Below, piece by piece: positions 35,826 to 47,821 of a stretch of 64,000 nucleotides of DNA (the first letter of the stretch is position 1; every line of letters begins with the position of its first letter). The translations under genes and the position numbers were made by a program. The stretch covers positions 124,001 through 188,000 of the forward strand of contig JANFAH010000017.1 of the NCBI GenBank assembly GCA_024663395.1, read 5' to 3'. The notes beneath the pieces were generated by a model, which was not told the origin of the DNA, did no database searches, and worked only from the letters and a program-made list of their open reading frames with translations. The stretch comes from Pisolithus tinctorius (taxonomy: Eukaryota; Basidiomycota; Agaricomycetes; Boletales; Pisolithaceae).

Positions 35826-36016
35826 GTAACTTGTGATCTACACAGTGAAAGCGTCATAGACGAGCGACAGACAACCTGAGTGGAACCGACACCGAAGCCA
35901 CAGGTAAGGTCACGGTCAAGTTGCACATATATTGCGGATGGATCGGCTCTCGCACACTACTTTACAAGACGGCGAGAGGTAATGGTTACGAAGACATCTA
36001 CTACCACCAATGTATT

Positions 36017-37624
36017 TTAGAGCCCATCACGAAAATAAGTTGATGGTCTACTGTACATCTGAAATGAGATAAGCCCTATGAATACTGCAAACACGAGTAG
36101 GGTGATGATGAGGTACCAGGAGGCGAGCGGGGCCGGCACATTGTACGTTCGTGAATCTTGTTTGGCATAGTCAGGTTGGGTCGACTAGGTCTCAAGGCAA
36201 TGAAAACTTGCTTCGTCACAGTAATATGGTTAAGCACTTACGCTGACCTCAGTGGACCATAACCGTAGGAGCGGCTGCTCTTCACTAGCGTCCGAGGAGC
36301 CACTGGCGATGTAATGCTTCGTGAACTGCAGTGCATGATACTTAAAAGCCATCAGTCTAATCAGTGGACTATTAGTATACCTGACCTACGTTGACAACTT
36401 GTACCACATGAAGATCTGTAGTCAACAGGGTCAGTTCAATGGCTTGGGGGCATGGTTAGTATACGTACCCTCGCTGTGATGGAGTACCTGTACCTGTTGC
36501 CCAGTAGAAATATCCCAGATTACCACTCGACCATTGTCACTGCCTGTGATGGCAGTCTTTCCATCTAGATCAAACTGTATGTGACATATACGATTTCGCC
36601 TGATTTTCACCCGGAAATGGCGGAAATGCAACAGACAATTGTTCGGCTTGTCCACTAGTCGGTAGGCATCAAATCCGTCAACAAGATTCCAAACAAGCAG
36701 CGTCTTGGTGGCATCATGGTACGCCATGCTCCCTCTGAACAGTAATGGAGTTTAAAAGGCATGAAACATGATGGTGAAACAGCAAACAACATACATGCGT
36801 GTTCTAATTTTTTGATGCCAAAGCTGGTTCCACGGCGCAACATTCCAGGCAATACTGTAACGTCATTAAGCGAGTGATGGGTAAGGTGAGGTGAGGTAAA
36901 CTACATCTCACGAGAGTCCAAGAAGGCGATCATTAAAGTATGCCCTCGATTCAAAAAGTGAGCCGAAATCGGCAGACCAAGCAGTCGGGATTGAGACAGC
37001 GGAGGGTACACTTGGAGCAGGCGCATCGTCACTGAGATATTGTCAGGAAAATTTAATTACGGGCACCACGGAAGTAACTTACGACAGTTTGCCTTCGATA
37101 ATTGGTACGTTGCAATCCTCCCAAGCGTTGCAACCGCCAATACGCTATGTGTTTCATCAAGCGTAACGCACTCAATTGCAGAGTCAAAAACAGTTTCCAT
37201 GTGCGCCCACTCGAACAATGCCTAACTGAAATAAAAATAACATAATTAACAATCAAAGTATATGAGACTTTACCAATGTCATATTGAAACGCCATACAAC
37301 CACTGTACCGTTCGCGCCAGCAGAAAGGAGGTAGCACACTTCGGTGGTAGGTTCAGCATGGGGAGGGCCCCCTGCAAACCACTTGATAGCCACAACAGGA
37401 CCCTGCTTTGGCTTCAGGCGCCGGAGGAGACTGCCGTCATGTAGTGCCCAAACAAGGACATGGCCATCATCACCTACACCACACATTGGAGTGAATGTCA
37501 CTGCTTTTCAGTTATGACAGTACTTACTTCCACTAGCCAGGTAACTTCCATCTTCTGTAAAGGACAGGCAGTTGATTGGACCCTTGTGTCCTGTAGACGT
37601 CCACTGTAGACCATATTCTACCAT
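36017..37624 (-). CDS. WD40-repeat protein with C-terminal membrane anchor (A)
   Basis: Starts 'MVEYGLQWTSTGHKGPINCL' and 'SFTEDGSYLASGS' at 37,624. After introns come 'DDGHVLVWALHDGSLLRRLK', 'EVCYLLSAGANGTVVVWRFN', 'DSAIECVTLDETHSVLAVAT', 'ISFDLDG'-type repeats including 'ICHIQFDLDGKTAITGSDNG' and 'RVVIWDISTGQQVQVLHHSE' (36,600-36,480). The last exon ends 'LASWYLIITLLVFAVFIGLI', a single membrane helix, then 'SFQMYSRPSTYFRDGL' and TAA at 36,017. WD40 repeats form a beta-propeller interaction platform; a C-terminal anchor suggests attachment to a membrane. It is a diverged paralogue of the next gene and divergent to it. Confidence 0.78.
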
Positions 37625-37985
37625 AGTTGCGGTCAAGGACCTTTGTCAAGAAATCGTGGACGCTCTACAATTCGATTATTAGGTGATTTCAATGACAACA
37701 TTTTTCGTGGAACTCACTGCCCAGGTTTGCTAGCGGAGAACGACCGTCTGGAGAGCCTAAATGCAGACTGCGTGGTAGTGGTGCCGAAAGGTCGATAAAG
37801 GTTGTCATTCGCACGATTTCACAGTTGCGAAAACCTTACATGATTTTCGTGGTATGTGAAGCATTTTATTATAATTAGAGAGAAATCGCCGAATTTTCCT
37901 TTTTCAGGTCCCTGGAAATATTCAATATTCAATTAGTTTTGCATACAACGTGATTTATGCTGGCCGTCTACTCGCATTCTCAAAG
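37625..37985. promoter_or_regulatory. Shared intergenic promoter region of the divergent WD40 pair
   Basis: About 360 bp between the two start codons; AT-rich around 37,860-37,945. No specific site identified. Confidence 0.4.
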
Positions 37986-39765
37986 ATGAAACCCGTTGCA
38001 CCATTTGTTCCGGCACTCACACTGGAGGACCACACAGATACCATAACTGCGCTTGCGTTCTCTCCAACTGGGAATGAACTTGCTAGTGGAAGTGATGATG
38101 GCAGCGTTATTATATATGAGCCACTTGTCGGATCATTGAAATACCGCACTGTCTTCCAAGGTGGAATCCTCAGCCTTGCATGGGATCCGCGACACTTGGC
38201 TCGCCTCTTTGTGGGTTGTAATGATGGCACACTGGCCATCGTTGATGATTTCAAGGTACGTTATTTGTATACGCTGTCAACGCCGACTCACAAGAATGAT
38301 AGATCCAAGACCCATCTAGTTCTGTTCTCACTGGCATTAAATCACCTATCTTCGCCCTCTCCAGTTGACGAGTACAGCGGTGACATTGCGATCGCAGTTG
38401 GATCCGAAATTCACATTGCGAAAGAAATTACCCCTAGTACTTGCCGCCTTTCCCTACTTAATTGCTTTGATTGCTTACAGGCAGCAATTGTTAGGGAACT
38501 ATGTCACGATTAAGATTTTCCCCCCGCCTGTCAGAATTAGTGAATACGATGGAGGAGGCCGACAAAAGGGTGCGAGGTCGAGCAATCATGTTTAGGGAAA
38601 AGGGGAGTGAGCTCGTCGTTGCCTATCTCAACCATGGAGTAGTGTACGTGTTTAGCAGGCTTTGTGTTTTCCTCGGCCAATGTATCGCACTAACATATAC
38701 AGGTGCTGGGACGTGGTCTCACAAAAAGAACTTTGGCGAATCCAACCAATCCACAGCCATCGACATCTGTAGGGATCCTATTGCTCGACGTTCGATTTCT
38801 TATCTTTATATCTTCAGAGGTCACGCTGCACTGTCACCAGACCAGAAACTCGTACTCGTATCAAACTTGGGAACAGGTGTCGATATCTATGAACTCGGTC
38901 GATCCCATCCGGTATTGCGTTTGAAGACTCGTCCTGCAGCCCTGAATAGAAACGTTCCATTGCAAGTGGCTTGTTTGTCTGGAGGCATAGTGAGCGGAGC
39001 TCCGGATGGCAGTGTGCACATCTGGAGAATTCCATCTGGAAATTGTTTGCAAGTTCTGGAGCACAATGGTGAGTATCCCCAAATCCTATACGAGTTTATC
39101 TCAATGGTTCCCTGGGAATTCCTCAGGAGACATGGTACAGTCTGTTGCAGTACGTCCAAGGTAGATTTTCCAGTGACTTATCTGATCTGCACGTTCAATA
39201 AGGTGTTCGAGTATCCAACTTGTACTTTGGTTGTGACGGCCACTTCCCGCATGATGCAAGATACGTACATTAAAACATGGCGAGCCAAGAATGAAAGCAG
39301 TATGGCTTTTATTTCAATTTGGTGACTATGCTGAAGAGCACGTTGTCAAGATATCATCACCACTGTATGTCGGACTGCCGGACTGTACCTGTGGTCTCAA
39401 AACGTCACGCTGAAGTGTCTAATACGATCAATGGTCATTAAGCAAGTACCGCTTTTCCCTGTTTTCGTGGTTGCCACCATGTCGATACTTTTCCATTACT
39501 TTCTGTCCTCGGTGAGTGGAACTAGAATTAAACACGGAACGTTGGTATTGACCCTTTCGTCCAGCCAGGGACCTCCATCGCATCTTATGAACCGCTACTC
39601 TCACTCCTCGACATCATGAAGCAACTGCAAATCAGAAATTTGAAATTGGGGGTAGGCGCTGCAGTCCGTCGAATGGCTTTGAACATCGTAGAATACATAT
39701 ATCGGATGCTGCAGGACCAAGAACAGCAACCTCTGGCTACTCAGGATATTATAATACACCTTTGA
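37986..39765 (+). CDS. WD40-repeat protein with C-terminal membrane anchor (B)
   Basis: Starts 'MKPVAPFVPALTLEDHTDTI' then 'TALAFSPTGNELASGSDDGS' (37,986). Further repeats: 'GGILSLAWDPRHLARLFVGC', 'VDEYSGDIAIAVGSEIHIAK', 'RAIMFREKGSELVVAYLNHG', 'HAALSPDQKLVLVSNLGTGV' and 'SGAPDGSVHIWRIPSGNCLQ' (39,050). The C-terminal exon has a membrane helix in 'FPVFVVATMSILFHYFLSS' (39,450-39,510) and a tail ending 'EQQPLATQDIIIHL', TGA at 39,763. Introns with GT-AG ends join most parts, but the frame near 38,290-38,360 needs either a cryptic intron or a one-base shift. Same architecture as gene A; the two look like an old inverted duplicate. Confidence 0.72.
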
Positions 39766-40017
39766 AGCTTGTATTTTGTTTCTTGCAATGACTTCGTTCT
39801 ACGATTGTCGCTGATTGCAAGACACTGCTTTTTGGCATTCTTTTTTTGTCATTGAGTGATATGTATACTATGTATCCGAGATCGATATTGGTGTTCAGGT
39901 AAGTATTAGAATGACAAGTGAGCGCGCCTACAGAAGAAATGTACATAGATGGGAGTAGCCCAAGTACCAGCAAACATATTTGTTCGTAATCACACATGGC
40001 ATAGGATAGTGCAAAAA

Positions 40018-41754
40018 CTAGTTTTCAACATCGCCAATACTACTTTCATCTTCGAGACTTTCAACCATTGTGACCCACTCAGGAATGTCAGCATCTCCCG
40101 CGCTGCTTGCCCATGCTATAATTTGATGACGCACGGCATCCAGATCTGAATATCTGTCGTTGGCACATTGCTGTAGCAGAGCCCTGGTAGCTGGTGAGTC
40201 CACCATGGATGCACGCAGCTCTGCTATCATATTAACAAAAACACGAAATCCACAGATCGGCGTTGACGAAATCTGCACCAGAGAGGGCAAAAGTAGGAGG
40301 GACCCACCACTGCACTCCAGACGCGCAGTGTGTGCATCCTGGTACAGCAGTTCGCAGCAACAATGCAGGCGGTTGTGCACCTAAGTGGATATCGGAAATC
40401 CTGTCGAAATGACGGAAGAACTGTTTCCAAGCGTCGGGCAGCGATCTGCCCCTCCACACTGTACGGAAGCGACACATGGAGTTCCTGCATGCTCCTGAGG
40501 GACTGAATAACCTTCATATTTGTGACGATTTCCGAAAAGTGGTCTCCTGGAAGTTGACGCGCCCAATTCCTGAAAACCATTTCCACGACAGGCTTCGACT
40601 GCTCGCCCGTGACCCAGCTGTACAGCGAGGCAGCCACGGTTGTGGACAATACCGAGACTACGGTATGACGAGCAAGGTGCAGTCACCTGAATACCAGCCA
40701 TCAGCTCGCCGATGCAACCAGGACTCGATTCCAGGCACAGCATTTGCGATGACCACAAGATCGATGAGAGAAGGCATGTGTATAACTGCCAAGAAGACAG
40801 TACAGGCATCGATGGATGTCCGAATGCGCAGGGAAGACAGGTCGTGCAGTGTCACTGGGGTTATCCCATGGTCACTGGTTGTCACGACGATCGCATCTTG
40901 AAGCTGAAGGTGTTGTAAGAGGGGAAAAGACTGGAGAACAAGGCTATAGCTGCGAGAGCTGTCGTGGCAAGAGTGACATCATGGACGTTCGAGATACAGA
41001 GGGATGTTAAAAAACGAGACTGGGAAGCTATCCCATTGTGGATGGCATCCCAGCTAAACACGCATCTTTCCAAGCACAACGATTTGAGACGAGGCATTGA
41101 AGTCTTGAGTAGCCTATCAGGAACTGTTTGATAGATGCTCCCGAATTGAACAAGAAATGTTGCGGATCGACAGGAGGTGAAGCAAGGGAGCACCGTCATC
41201 CGTGTTAATGGACTCAAGAATCTCCTCGATTTCCCCACTGTGTCCCTCAAGGTCGAGGATAGCAGCATCTGGAGAAGTGATTGCCAGTGACAAGACTGGC
41301 GTTCAGTGTAATGTTCTCGCCGTAGTCTTCAGTGAAATCATGCTGATTCACGTAAATCCACAATGGTACCTCCTTGGTTCGCGTTAAGACTTCGCAGGAC
41401 CATTTGCAAGGATCTGTGAAATTGAGGGCGTTGCGCCAAAGCAGTGGATCCTCTAGGATGATGGCCCGCCATCTCCGACAGACTTGGCTCAGGACCCTCG
41501 GGAAAGTGCTACTCTTCAATTCCACGGCGTGCTCGAAGATCAAGAGAAGAACGTCTTGTGGGAGACATGCGGCAATCGCAAACGTGTTGCATTGATGGCT
41601 CACTTGGAGCAATGCGAGCCTCAGGAACGTACAGGATATAGTCCAGTTCAACCGGGTTCGCCGACAAGATCGCTTCCAGGAACGCATCTGGAAGTGTCAC
41701 AAGTTGCCCTTCATGCAGTTGAATATCGTCGACAGAATTAGTCGTCGTGGACAT
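40018..41754 (-). CDS. F-box protein with leucine-rich C-terminal part
   Basis: The minus-strand start 'MSTTTNSVDDIQLHEGQLVT' at 41,754 is in a different frame from the F-box core 'CLPQDVLLLIFEHAVE' and 'VLSQVCRRWRAIILEDPLLW' (41,570-41,430), so an intron or shift lies between. Downstream exons give leucine-rich-like pieces, 'LLKTSMPRLKSLCLERCVFS' and 'SRFLTSLCISN' (41,110-40,990), and the end reads 'IIAWASSAGDADIPEWVTMV', stopping at 40,018. F-box proteins link substrates to SCF ubiquitin ligases through Skp1. Substrates are unknown. Together with the RING gene, two ubiquitin-type genes lie in this segment. Confidence 0.7.
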
Positions 41755-42256
41755 GTCTAATCAATGATGAGATTCCAGTCGCAATGGCTTTTTATCACTT
41801 ACAGTGAACAAAGTTAGGATTAGGAGGAGCAAACGACCGATGGATCAAGAGGTGAGGTCAAGTAGAAGAGTTCCTGAATGCCTTTCATGGTCGGAGGACA
41901 AAGGGGCAGACTTGCCCATTTTATCGCTGGATTTCTTCAGTCAGAGAAGGCAACGGTGTGTGAGGCGAGACTCACCCAACCAGCGTAATACTCCCAGAGT
42001 ACTGTCAGTCAGTTCAGCTTCATGATAGGTGGTAGTCCGTCTTTCCCCGACACCCGAATTCGGGGGCTACACTGAAGATAGTGAGCGCTTCACTTGGCTG
42101 GTGTGACTAAGCACCCTCGTCGGCGTTACATTTGTGCTTTGTTCATCCAGATCCTATAAGGCTTCACAGTGTCATGAATGAACTGAGAATCCTTCCTTTT
42201 TGTTTCTTATTCCCCTCTAATCGTCCTAACTCTCATGGGAGTTCACCGAGCTCGTC
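41755..42256. other. No gene recognised
   Basis: Spacer upstream of the F-box gene; short plus-strand frames only. A CCCGAATTCGGG palindrome lies near 42,054. Confidence 0.4.
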
Positions 42257-43134
42257 GTGGCATTAAGACGAACACCTACCGACCATACCGATGTGTGGAG
42301 AGAGACTGTAGGTATCCTTGACTCATGCATAAGCCAATACCCGAATTTCTGTGTCCCAGATAATACCCATTCACCACCAATCGTTTCCATTACATCAACC
42401 TTTACTTGCCTGTGCACTGCCCTGTGTACAAGAGAGGACTTGGATTTTGATGTGAGTGACGTGCAGTAATTACTATACACCTTGCCCATCCCTTGACTTC
42501 GACAGGCGATTCCCATCCATCACCAGGTATTTCTATTTCCAGACGATGCAACCAATGACGATGAAGGTACCCCTCGTCCTGCAACTATCAAGTCCTATAG
42601 GACCGGAGTACCAGGAGGTCCTAGTTCCGAGAGAGAAATGATCCAAAATGTCAAAGGCGCTGCAGAAAGGTACGTGATCATGTCATCGTGGGGCTCGTCC
42701 GAAGCTAATTAAACTCTCCTCAAGTACTCCGAGGCACAGCAGTTATGGTGCCAGAGCGCCAGGAACACAAAATTCGCAACCTAAATGTCGTCATTGGCCG
42801 TTTTATCTCATCAGGCAATGCTCCCCTCGAGCGCCCTCCTGTGCATTCCCAAGCAGTCCATGGAGACCTTTACATTCACCACTACGAGAATCGGGTCCAG
42901 ATATGGTTAAGAGACGGCGACCAATGGCTACCGGATATTAAGGACGGATGTCACCACCCAACATTACCAGAGTACCGTTTGTATGTGGCTAAGGGCGTGG
43001 AGCCTACTTGGGTTACCAGGAAGACAAGATCAACATACAAAGGAAGGCTAAAGAATCGCGTTCAGCGGCAAGAGGATGGTAAATATTTGCATGAGTCGCT
43101 GTTCAAGCACTTTTTTAACCCATGCACACTCTAG
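42257..43134 (+). CDS. Unknown spliced protein
   Basis: Several exons are suggested by GT-AG joins: one near 42,360-42,450, 'DDATNDDEGTPRPATIKSYR' (42,543-42,660), and a last long exon 42,725-43,134 with 'HGDLYIHHYENRVQIWLRDG' and 'PEYRLYVAKGVEPTWVTRKT'. The 5' start is not resolved and could lie at another ATG near 42,236. The last exon has balanced composition and looks coding. No family is recognised. Confidence 0.45.
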
Positions 43135-45127
43135 TGCCCAATAATCGCGTAGGGGCGGTTGCAACGAGTCTTTAGTCAGGTCTGGAGATGGTCGAGGTAG
43201 TAGCAACCAGTAGTGTGGGGTGTGTGCGTAGGGCAGAAATTATTTATAAGATATCCGACGATAATAACCAAGTGTTCTTGCTTTGGTGAATAATTTAGTG
43301 TGATTCATGACGATTCTTGCTTGTATCCGAGTCGACGATAAGCCACGAATCAGACGTGGGCGCGACTACGAGATGAGGACGACCCACGCGCCTATCCCCC
43401 CAGAACACACAAACTGCTGCCGCAATTATTGGTTTCGGACGTACCAACATGCTGCGAATTTCTACCAATCTTGCCATCCTTTCGCAAAGCACATGCTTCA
43501 GAACGGCGATGACGAAATAAGCCTGATCACTCGGGGTTGTGACTTGCCAAAAACCAACGCTGTTTGGCACATCACAACGGTACTTACTTACATTTGAGCA
43601 CAACAGTCATCATGGAAGCTTGCGAGACTTAGTTATGATGACATCGTTTCCACCAGCCAAGGACACGACATGAGGGAGATATGGATTTCACTTTGCAACA
43701 GTTTATATATGTAGCGACACGTTGATTGTGCTAGTTAAGGATTTAAGGATTGGATGCTATGTGAACGATGGAAGCATGAGCATGTTGCGATGAGGAGTGT
43801 GTAATACAACCGTTACATACCATGCGAGGGGAACTGCCAAACCCCCGGGTCCACTTCCAGCCAGCCCCCCGTCTTTCAGGCTCGACGAGTAAGGCATTGG
43901 GTTGTTATCCAACTTTGATTGCCACCAGCCTGCATAGGATTATCTGGTGCCTTACACAAGCCGTTCGCACACCTGAATTCGTGACTGTCGGCGGAGGTGC
44001 CAGGAATCGCCATGCGTTTCGATAAGACCTGCACGCACCACACTGGGGCCATTGTAAGGGCAAGGGGTGATCGCATGGTCGGACATCTCGGCGAGACCAA
44101 TTGTGATCGTTAACGCAGGTAAGGTATCGGCATCATGCTGGGAAGCTTCCCCCAGGGCTTCCGACATGGCTATCTGCACTGGGATAACCTTCGATGAAGG
44201 TGTATTCAGTTACGCCGAGAATAGATTTTGATGTAATCACCGTCTGGAGCTGAATAGTATCGAAAGCTATTGTTGCGAAGGAGTAATGACTGAGAGGGTC
44301 ATCGTTAGTTGGACACAATGGATTGCTTACCGAATCACTGGGGTTAGGAAATCTACGAAGCTGACCTCCTGTCTTATGACGCCCCAGCCAGAAAATACGA
44401 AGAACACACCACGCGTGATATTGTTAAACTGGCAGCAGTAAAATGTAGAGGCACTAACAAGGGTAATCAGATTGAGTAGAGAAGCAAATAACTCCTCACC
44501 TCTGATGGAAGTGAGGCACAAAGCTGGCCTTCGGCGGTTGTCCTGGAAAAGTCGTCAGAGTGGCTGATAAGAGCGATCATTATGTTCTGGTCGAAACGAA
44601 TGTCGAGGTAGCGGAATTCACCATTGGGAAGGAAGGTGGGGCAGCGAGAGCGTTGGCGACCATCCCAACTGACCTGCTGGCCGGAGGTCGAGATAGAATG
44701 AGTGGGCGAACGTTCAATTCCACGGGTATTGATCGTGATCCAACTTCCGCCTCTCTTTCTCCCTGAGCAAGAGCTGGAAATGCCGTTATTGTCTCTTAAA
44801 AGAGCAGAAGAGCGATACCTTAGAACGCTCGCGCCCAATGGGTTGAAGTAGGTAACGGGAGAATCGTGGCGATTGTCCTAGGATTGGCCACAAAATCATA
44901 TCGCCTCTATAGGGCGGGTTTGCAGACTGGTTTTACCGTCTTGCTATGCAACTACTCTCCTAACAATTGGTATTACAAGAGTAGTAAATATTTCAGATAC
45001 CTAGGTTGAACGGAATATATAGAGTAAGGTACGGAGATAAGGGTGCCGCCTGTCATGTACTGAAATTACCACCAGCTACCCCAGGTGTTGCTGAAGGTCC
45101 TCCAGTGTTAGCTGGGGACGAGGTTAG
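43135..45127. other. Unresolved coding fragments
   Basis: A 96-codon plus-strand frame (43,307-43,597) overlaps a 102-codon minus-strand frame, and either could be real. On the minus strand, 44,838-43,880 holds pieces such as 'LPNGEFRYLDIRFDQNIMIA' and 'HYSFATIAFDTIQLQTVITS', separated by intron-like GT-AG stretches, and a hydrophobic stretch near 44,450-44,360; this may be one spliced membrane-associated protein. I recognise no family. Confidence 0.35.
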
Positions 45128-47340
45128 CTAACGCCCAATTCTACATCGACCACTTGCCATACCTGTGGGCTCATTCTCACCAGTATCAAAGTCGTACTCC
45201 TTTTCTTGCACCCTGAGCAGTTTCTTTGAGCGTGGATGCAGCGAGGACAGCCAAGCGGCATCATAGCAATTCACAGGAAGCCCGGGAGGAGCGGCGGCGG
45301 CATCATTGAATTTGTCTGAATGTGGGCGGTTTCGGAGTTGTGTACCTGCTCTCTTACGCTTTCCAATCGCGACAGAAAGGAACTCCACTATTGCTAAATC
45401 CGCTTCCCACATGAGCATAGCAAGTTTTTGGCTGCGCCAGCGAGGATAGACACGTGGGTAATTAATCGTCCTTCTCGCTTCGTCCTCGGACTCGTCAGAG
45501 CTTATACCCTGAGTCCCAAGGTGCTTGACTAACGGCAAATGCTTCTGCAGGCTAGTATGTTCTGCCATGGCATCAAGGCGCAACTTTAACAACTCGAATC
45601 GACTAAGGTGAGAGAGAAGAATTGATAACATAGTGCCTACTCACCCGAACTTTCCGTGCAGTACGGGAAGACTTCCGCAATCTCGCCTTCATGTCCTCCC
45701 TGGCCTTCACCGGATTTTCGCTTGGGGCAACGACTGAAGTCAGTTGTAACGTGATTTGATGTAAGAAAAATGCGCCTTAAAAGCCCCATAGACGATGTCG
45801 AAATTACAATACCGTTCAGGGATGGTCTGCGAAGAGTACCAACCATGGTTATTGATCTTATCCAGGAAATCCTCAGCGAAGACAGTAAAGGCTTCGCGAT
45901 TATACGGTGTGTCCTTCGCGCGAGCGCAGTCTAGAATAAAATTGGTTGGAGTTACCCTGAGGCAACCAGGTGTGTCCAGTTCATACGCTTCCACCTCCTC
46001 CTCGGTAAGCGAACATTTGATAGTGTTCAGGTACTTGTAGTCAGTAATCTTGAGCAAGCGGAGGGCGTGGAGCCGAATGCAGGTCTTGGAAGTAACGCTG
46101 TCAACAATAGATAAAGGGTACAGATGCTGTTCGCACATACCGAGAAGTATTTGTGCTCTTCTATATCACTTTGCGTGAGCACTTCAGATGCTAGATCTGA
46201 AGGAATGAAGTTTCGGGGCTGCTTTGGACGCCTAGTCTGTTTCGAAGGAAATTCGTCTACACTTTGCATCTCAACGTCTCTAGCCGTGTTTGTGTCAACT
46301 CGTGAAGCTTTCAGTTCCTCCTGGATGGCAGAGATTCCTTCCATGATCTTCATATTGGACGAAGCTTGTGACCGCTCAAACGAGGCGAGCATAGAGTTCA
46401 ACGACTCGGAGAAATAAGACAATAAGGGTGCAAGGTTTTCACCTGCCGGACTGTGAATCAGTGGTGGTGGGACCAGGAGCGTCGCAAGGAACGGACTGGC
46501 CTGAAGGTCCCGGCTGAAATGCAGCAGTGAACCGTTGCGGAGGGGTGGCAGAGAGTGTCGGGTGCCAACTGTCGAGGTTGAGATGGGGCGGAAGTCGAAG
46601 GCCACTGGGGTAGATTGAAGTTTGGTGCACGGAACTCAGTCTGAGGTAGGCTCCGATGGCTCTGATGTCCGTCCGGGGTAGCAACCCCTTCACCCTGAAT
46701 CGTAGAGGGAACCTTTGATTCTATTTCAGTGATATGACTAAATTCCTGGAGGTGCATACCTGACTAGTAGATGGGGTTTCTCGACCATAGGAATCAAGTA
46801 AGAGCTGAAGACGCCCTGGTAGTACGCAGGGAGCACAACTACAAGAAGAAGAAGCGTACTTGTATTGACATCTGGCTAAGAGAGTGACTGGATGCCCGAG
46901 GAGTTGACCGTTCGTCGTGCTCAACAACACCATCGTCAGAGGAAAGTGGTGGTCCTTGGATCACCGGCGTCGGGTCTCGTGAGGATACAGGAGTTCGAAA
47001 ATGGTCCGATACTGGAGTTTCTTCTCGTGACTGTGCTCGTAAGGAGGATGTTCGGGCAGAGAAAGATACCGCATTGACATTGTTATGAGGCTGAATCTCT
47101 CGGTCAATTTCCATTATTATATCGTTGTCAGACAGAGCTCCGAACCTGTGGATCACCAAACATCACGTGGTTGAGAGTGTTGAGAAGGGTCGCTTGTGAC
47201 GTCGCTGCTGCTTGTTCGGCGTCGTGAGTGGTCTGTGCCACCTGTGGAGCAGTAGGATTACTGGGTGTCCTAGACGACTTGGGACCGTGATGACCTTGCT
47301 CCCAATCATTTCCAGAGCGCCGTTTGTCGCCAATCGTCAT
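45128..47340 (-). CDS. Element-type protein of a repeated Agaricomycete family (possible second CACTA gene)
   Basis: Minus strand. The 5' exons, 'STAPQVAQTTHDAEQAAATS'-like (47,270) and 'NDIIMEIDREIQPHNN' (47,120), are Ser/Thr-rich. The middle has a helical part 'LAPLLSYFSESLNSMLASFE' (46,430). Next is a domain 'TPTNFILDCARAKDTPYNRE' and 'AFTVFAEDFLDKINNHGW' (45,960-45,850), and a C-terminal part 'TINYPRVYPRWRSQKLAMLM' and 'GLPVNCYDAAWLSSLHPRSK' (45,470-45,220). In memory this modular family is highly repeated in Agaricomycetes, usually near transposons. The 5' exons are also duplicated inside both inverted ends of the 24.5-kb element. Function is unknown; a TnpA-like accessory role is a guess. 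Exon joins are partly unresolved and it may be damaged. Confidence 0.6.
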
Positions 47341-47821
47341 GAAGGGAACGTGACGGTATCCTCCGATTCTGTGCCATTTTTTATAGCTACTCCTGAGCAG
47401 AGCGATTCAGCGACCATCCGACAAAGCTTAGATCTAGGATAGATCGAGAGAACAAAGGTCGGGTTTACCTTAAGTAAAATTGCTACCGCCATCGCCAAGT
47501 CATGTGAACCGCGCACCAGGACTAGGATCTGGTACTAACAGCAGGTTGCCATCGTCCTCGAAAAGTATCAGCGTCACGAATCGGCAATTCCTTGGTAGTA
47601 CAACTTTCTTACGATTGTTGGAGAAATCAGAGCAGCGGCCTGACACTCCACGTTTCCTTCGGTCGCGAATACGTGTGACATATTCCCATGTGTTCGCTGC
47701 CTTTCCTCGAAAGACAAAGACTTCATGCCGCACCCGTCATGACAAGCATCAGAAAAAAGAAAAGAAGACATGTCAACTCATCACGACGACGGGCCCACGG
47801 GTAAGCCCTTTGTCCTTACAT
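47341..47821. other. Upstream region of the element-type gene
   Basis: Continues the diverged match to 27,061-27,240 of the left inverted end up to about 47,570. A further minus-strand frame (47,733-47,500) may be a 5' exon. Confidence 0.4.

Noticed and set aside
37955..38254. Minus-strand 99-codon frame opposite WD40 gene B
   Set aside because: Antisense shadow of clear WD40 repeats.
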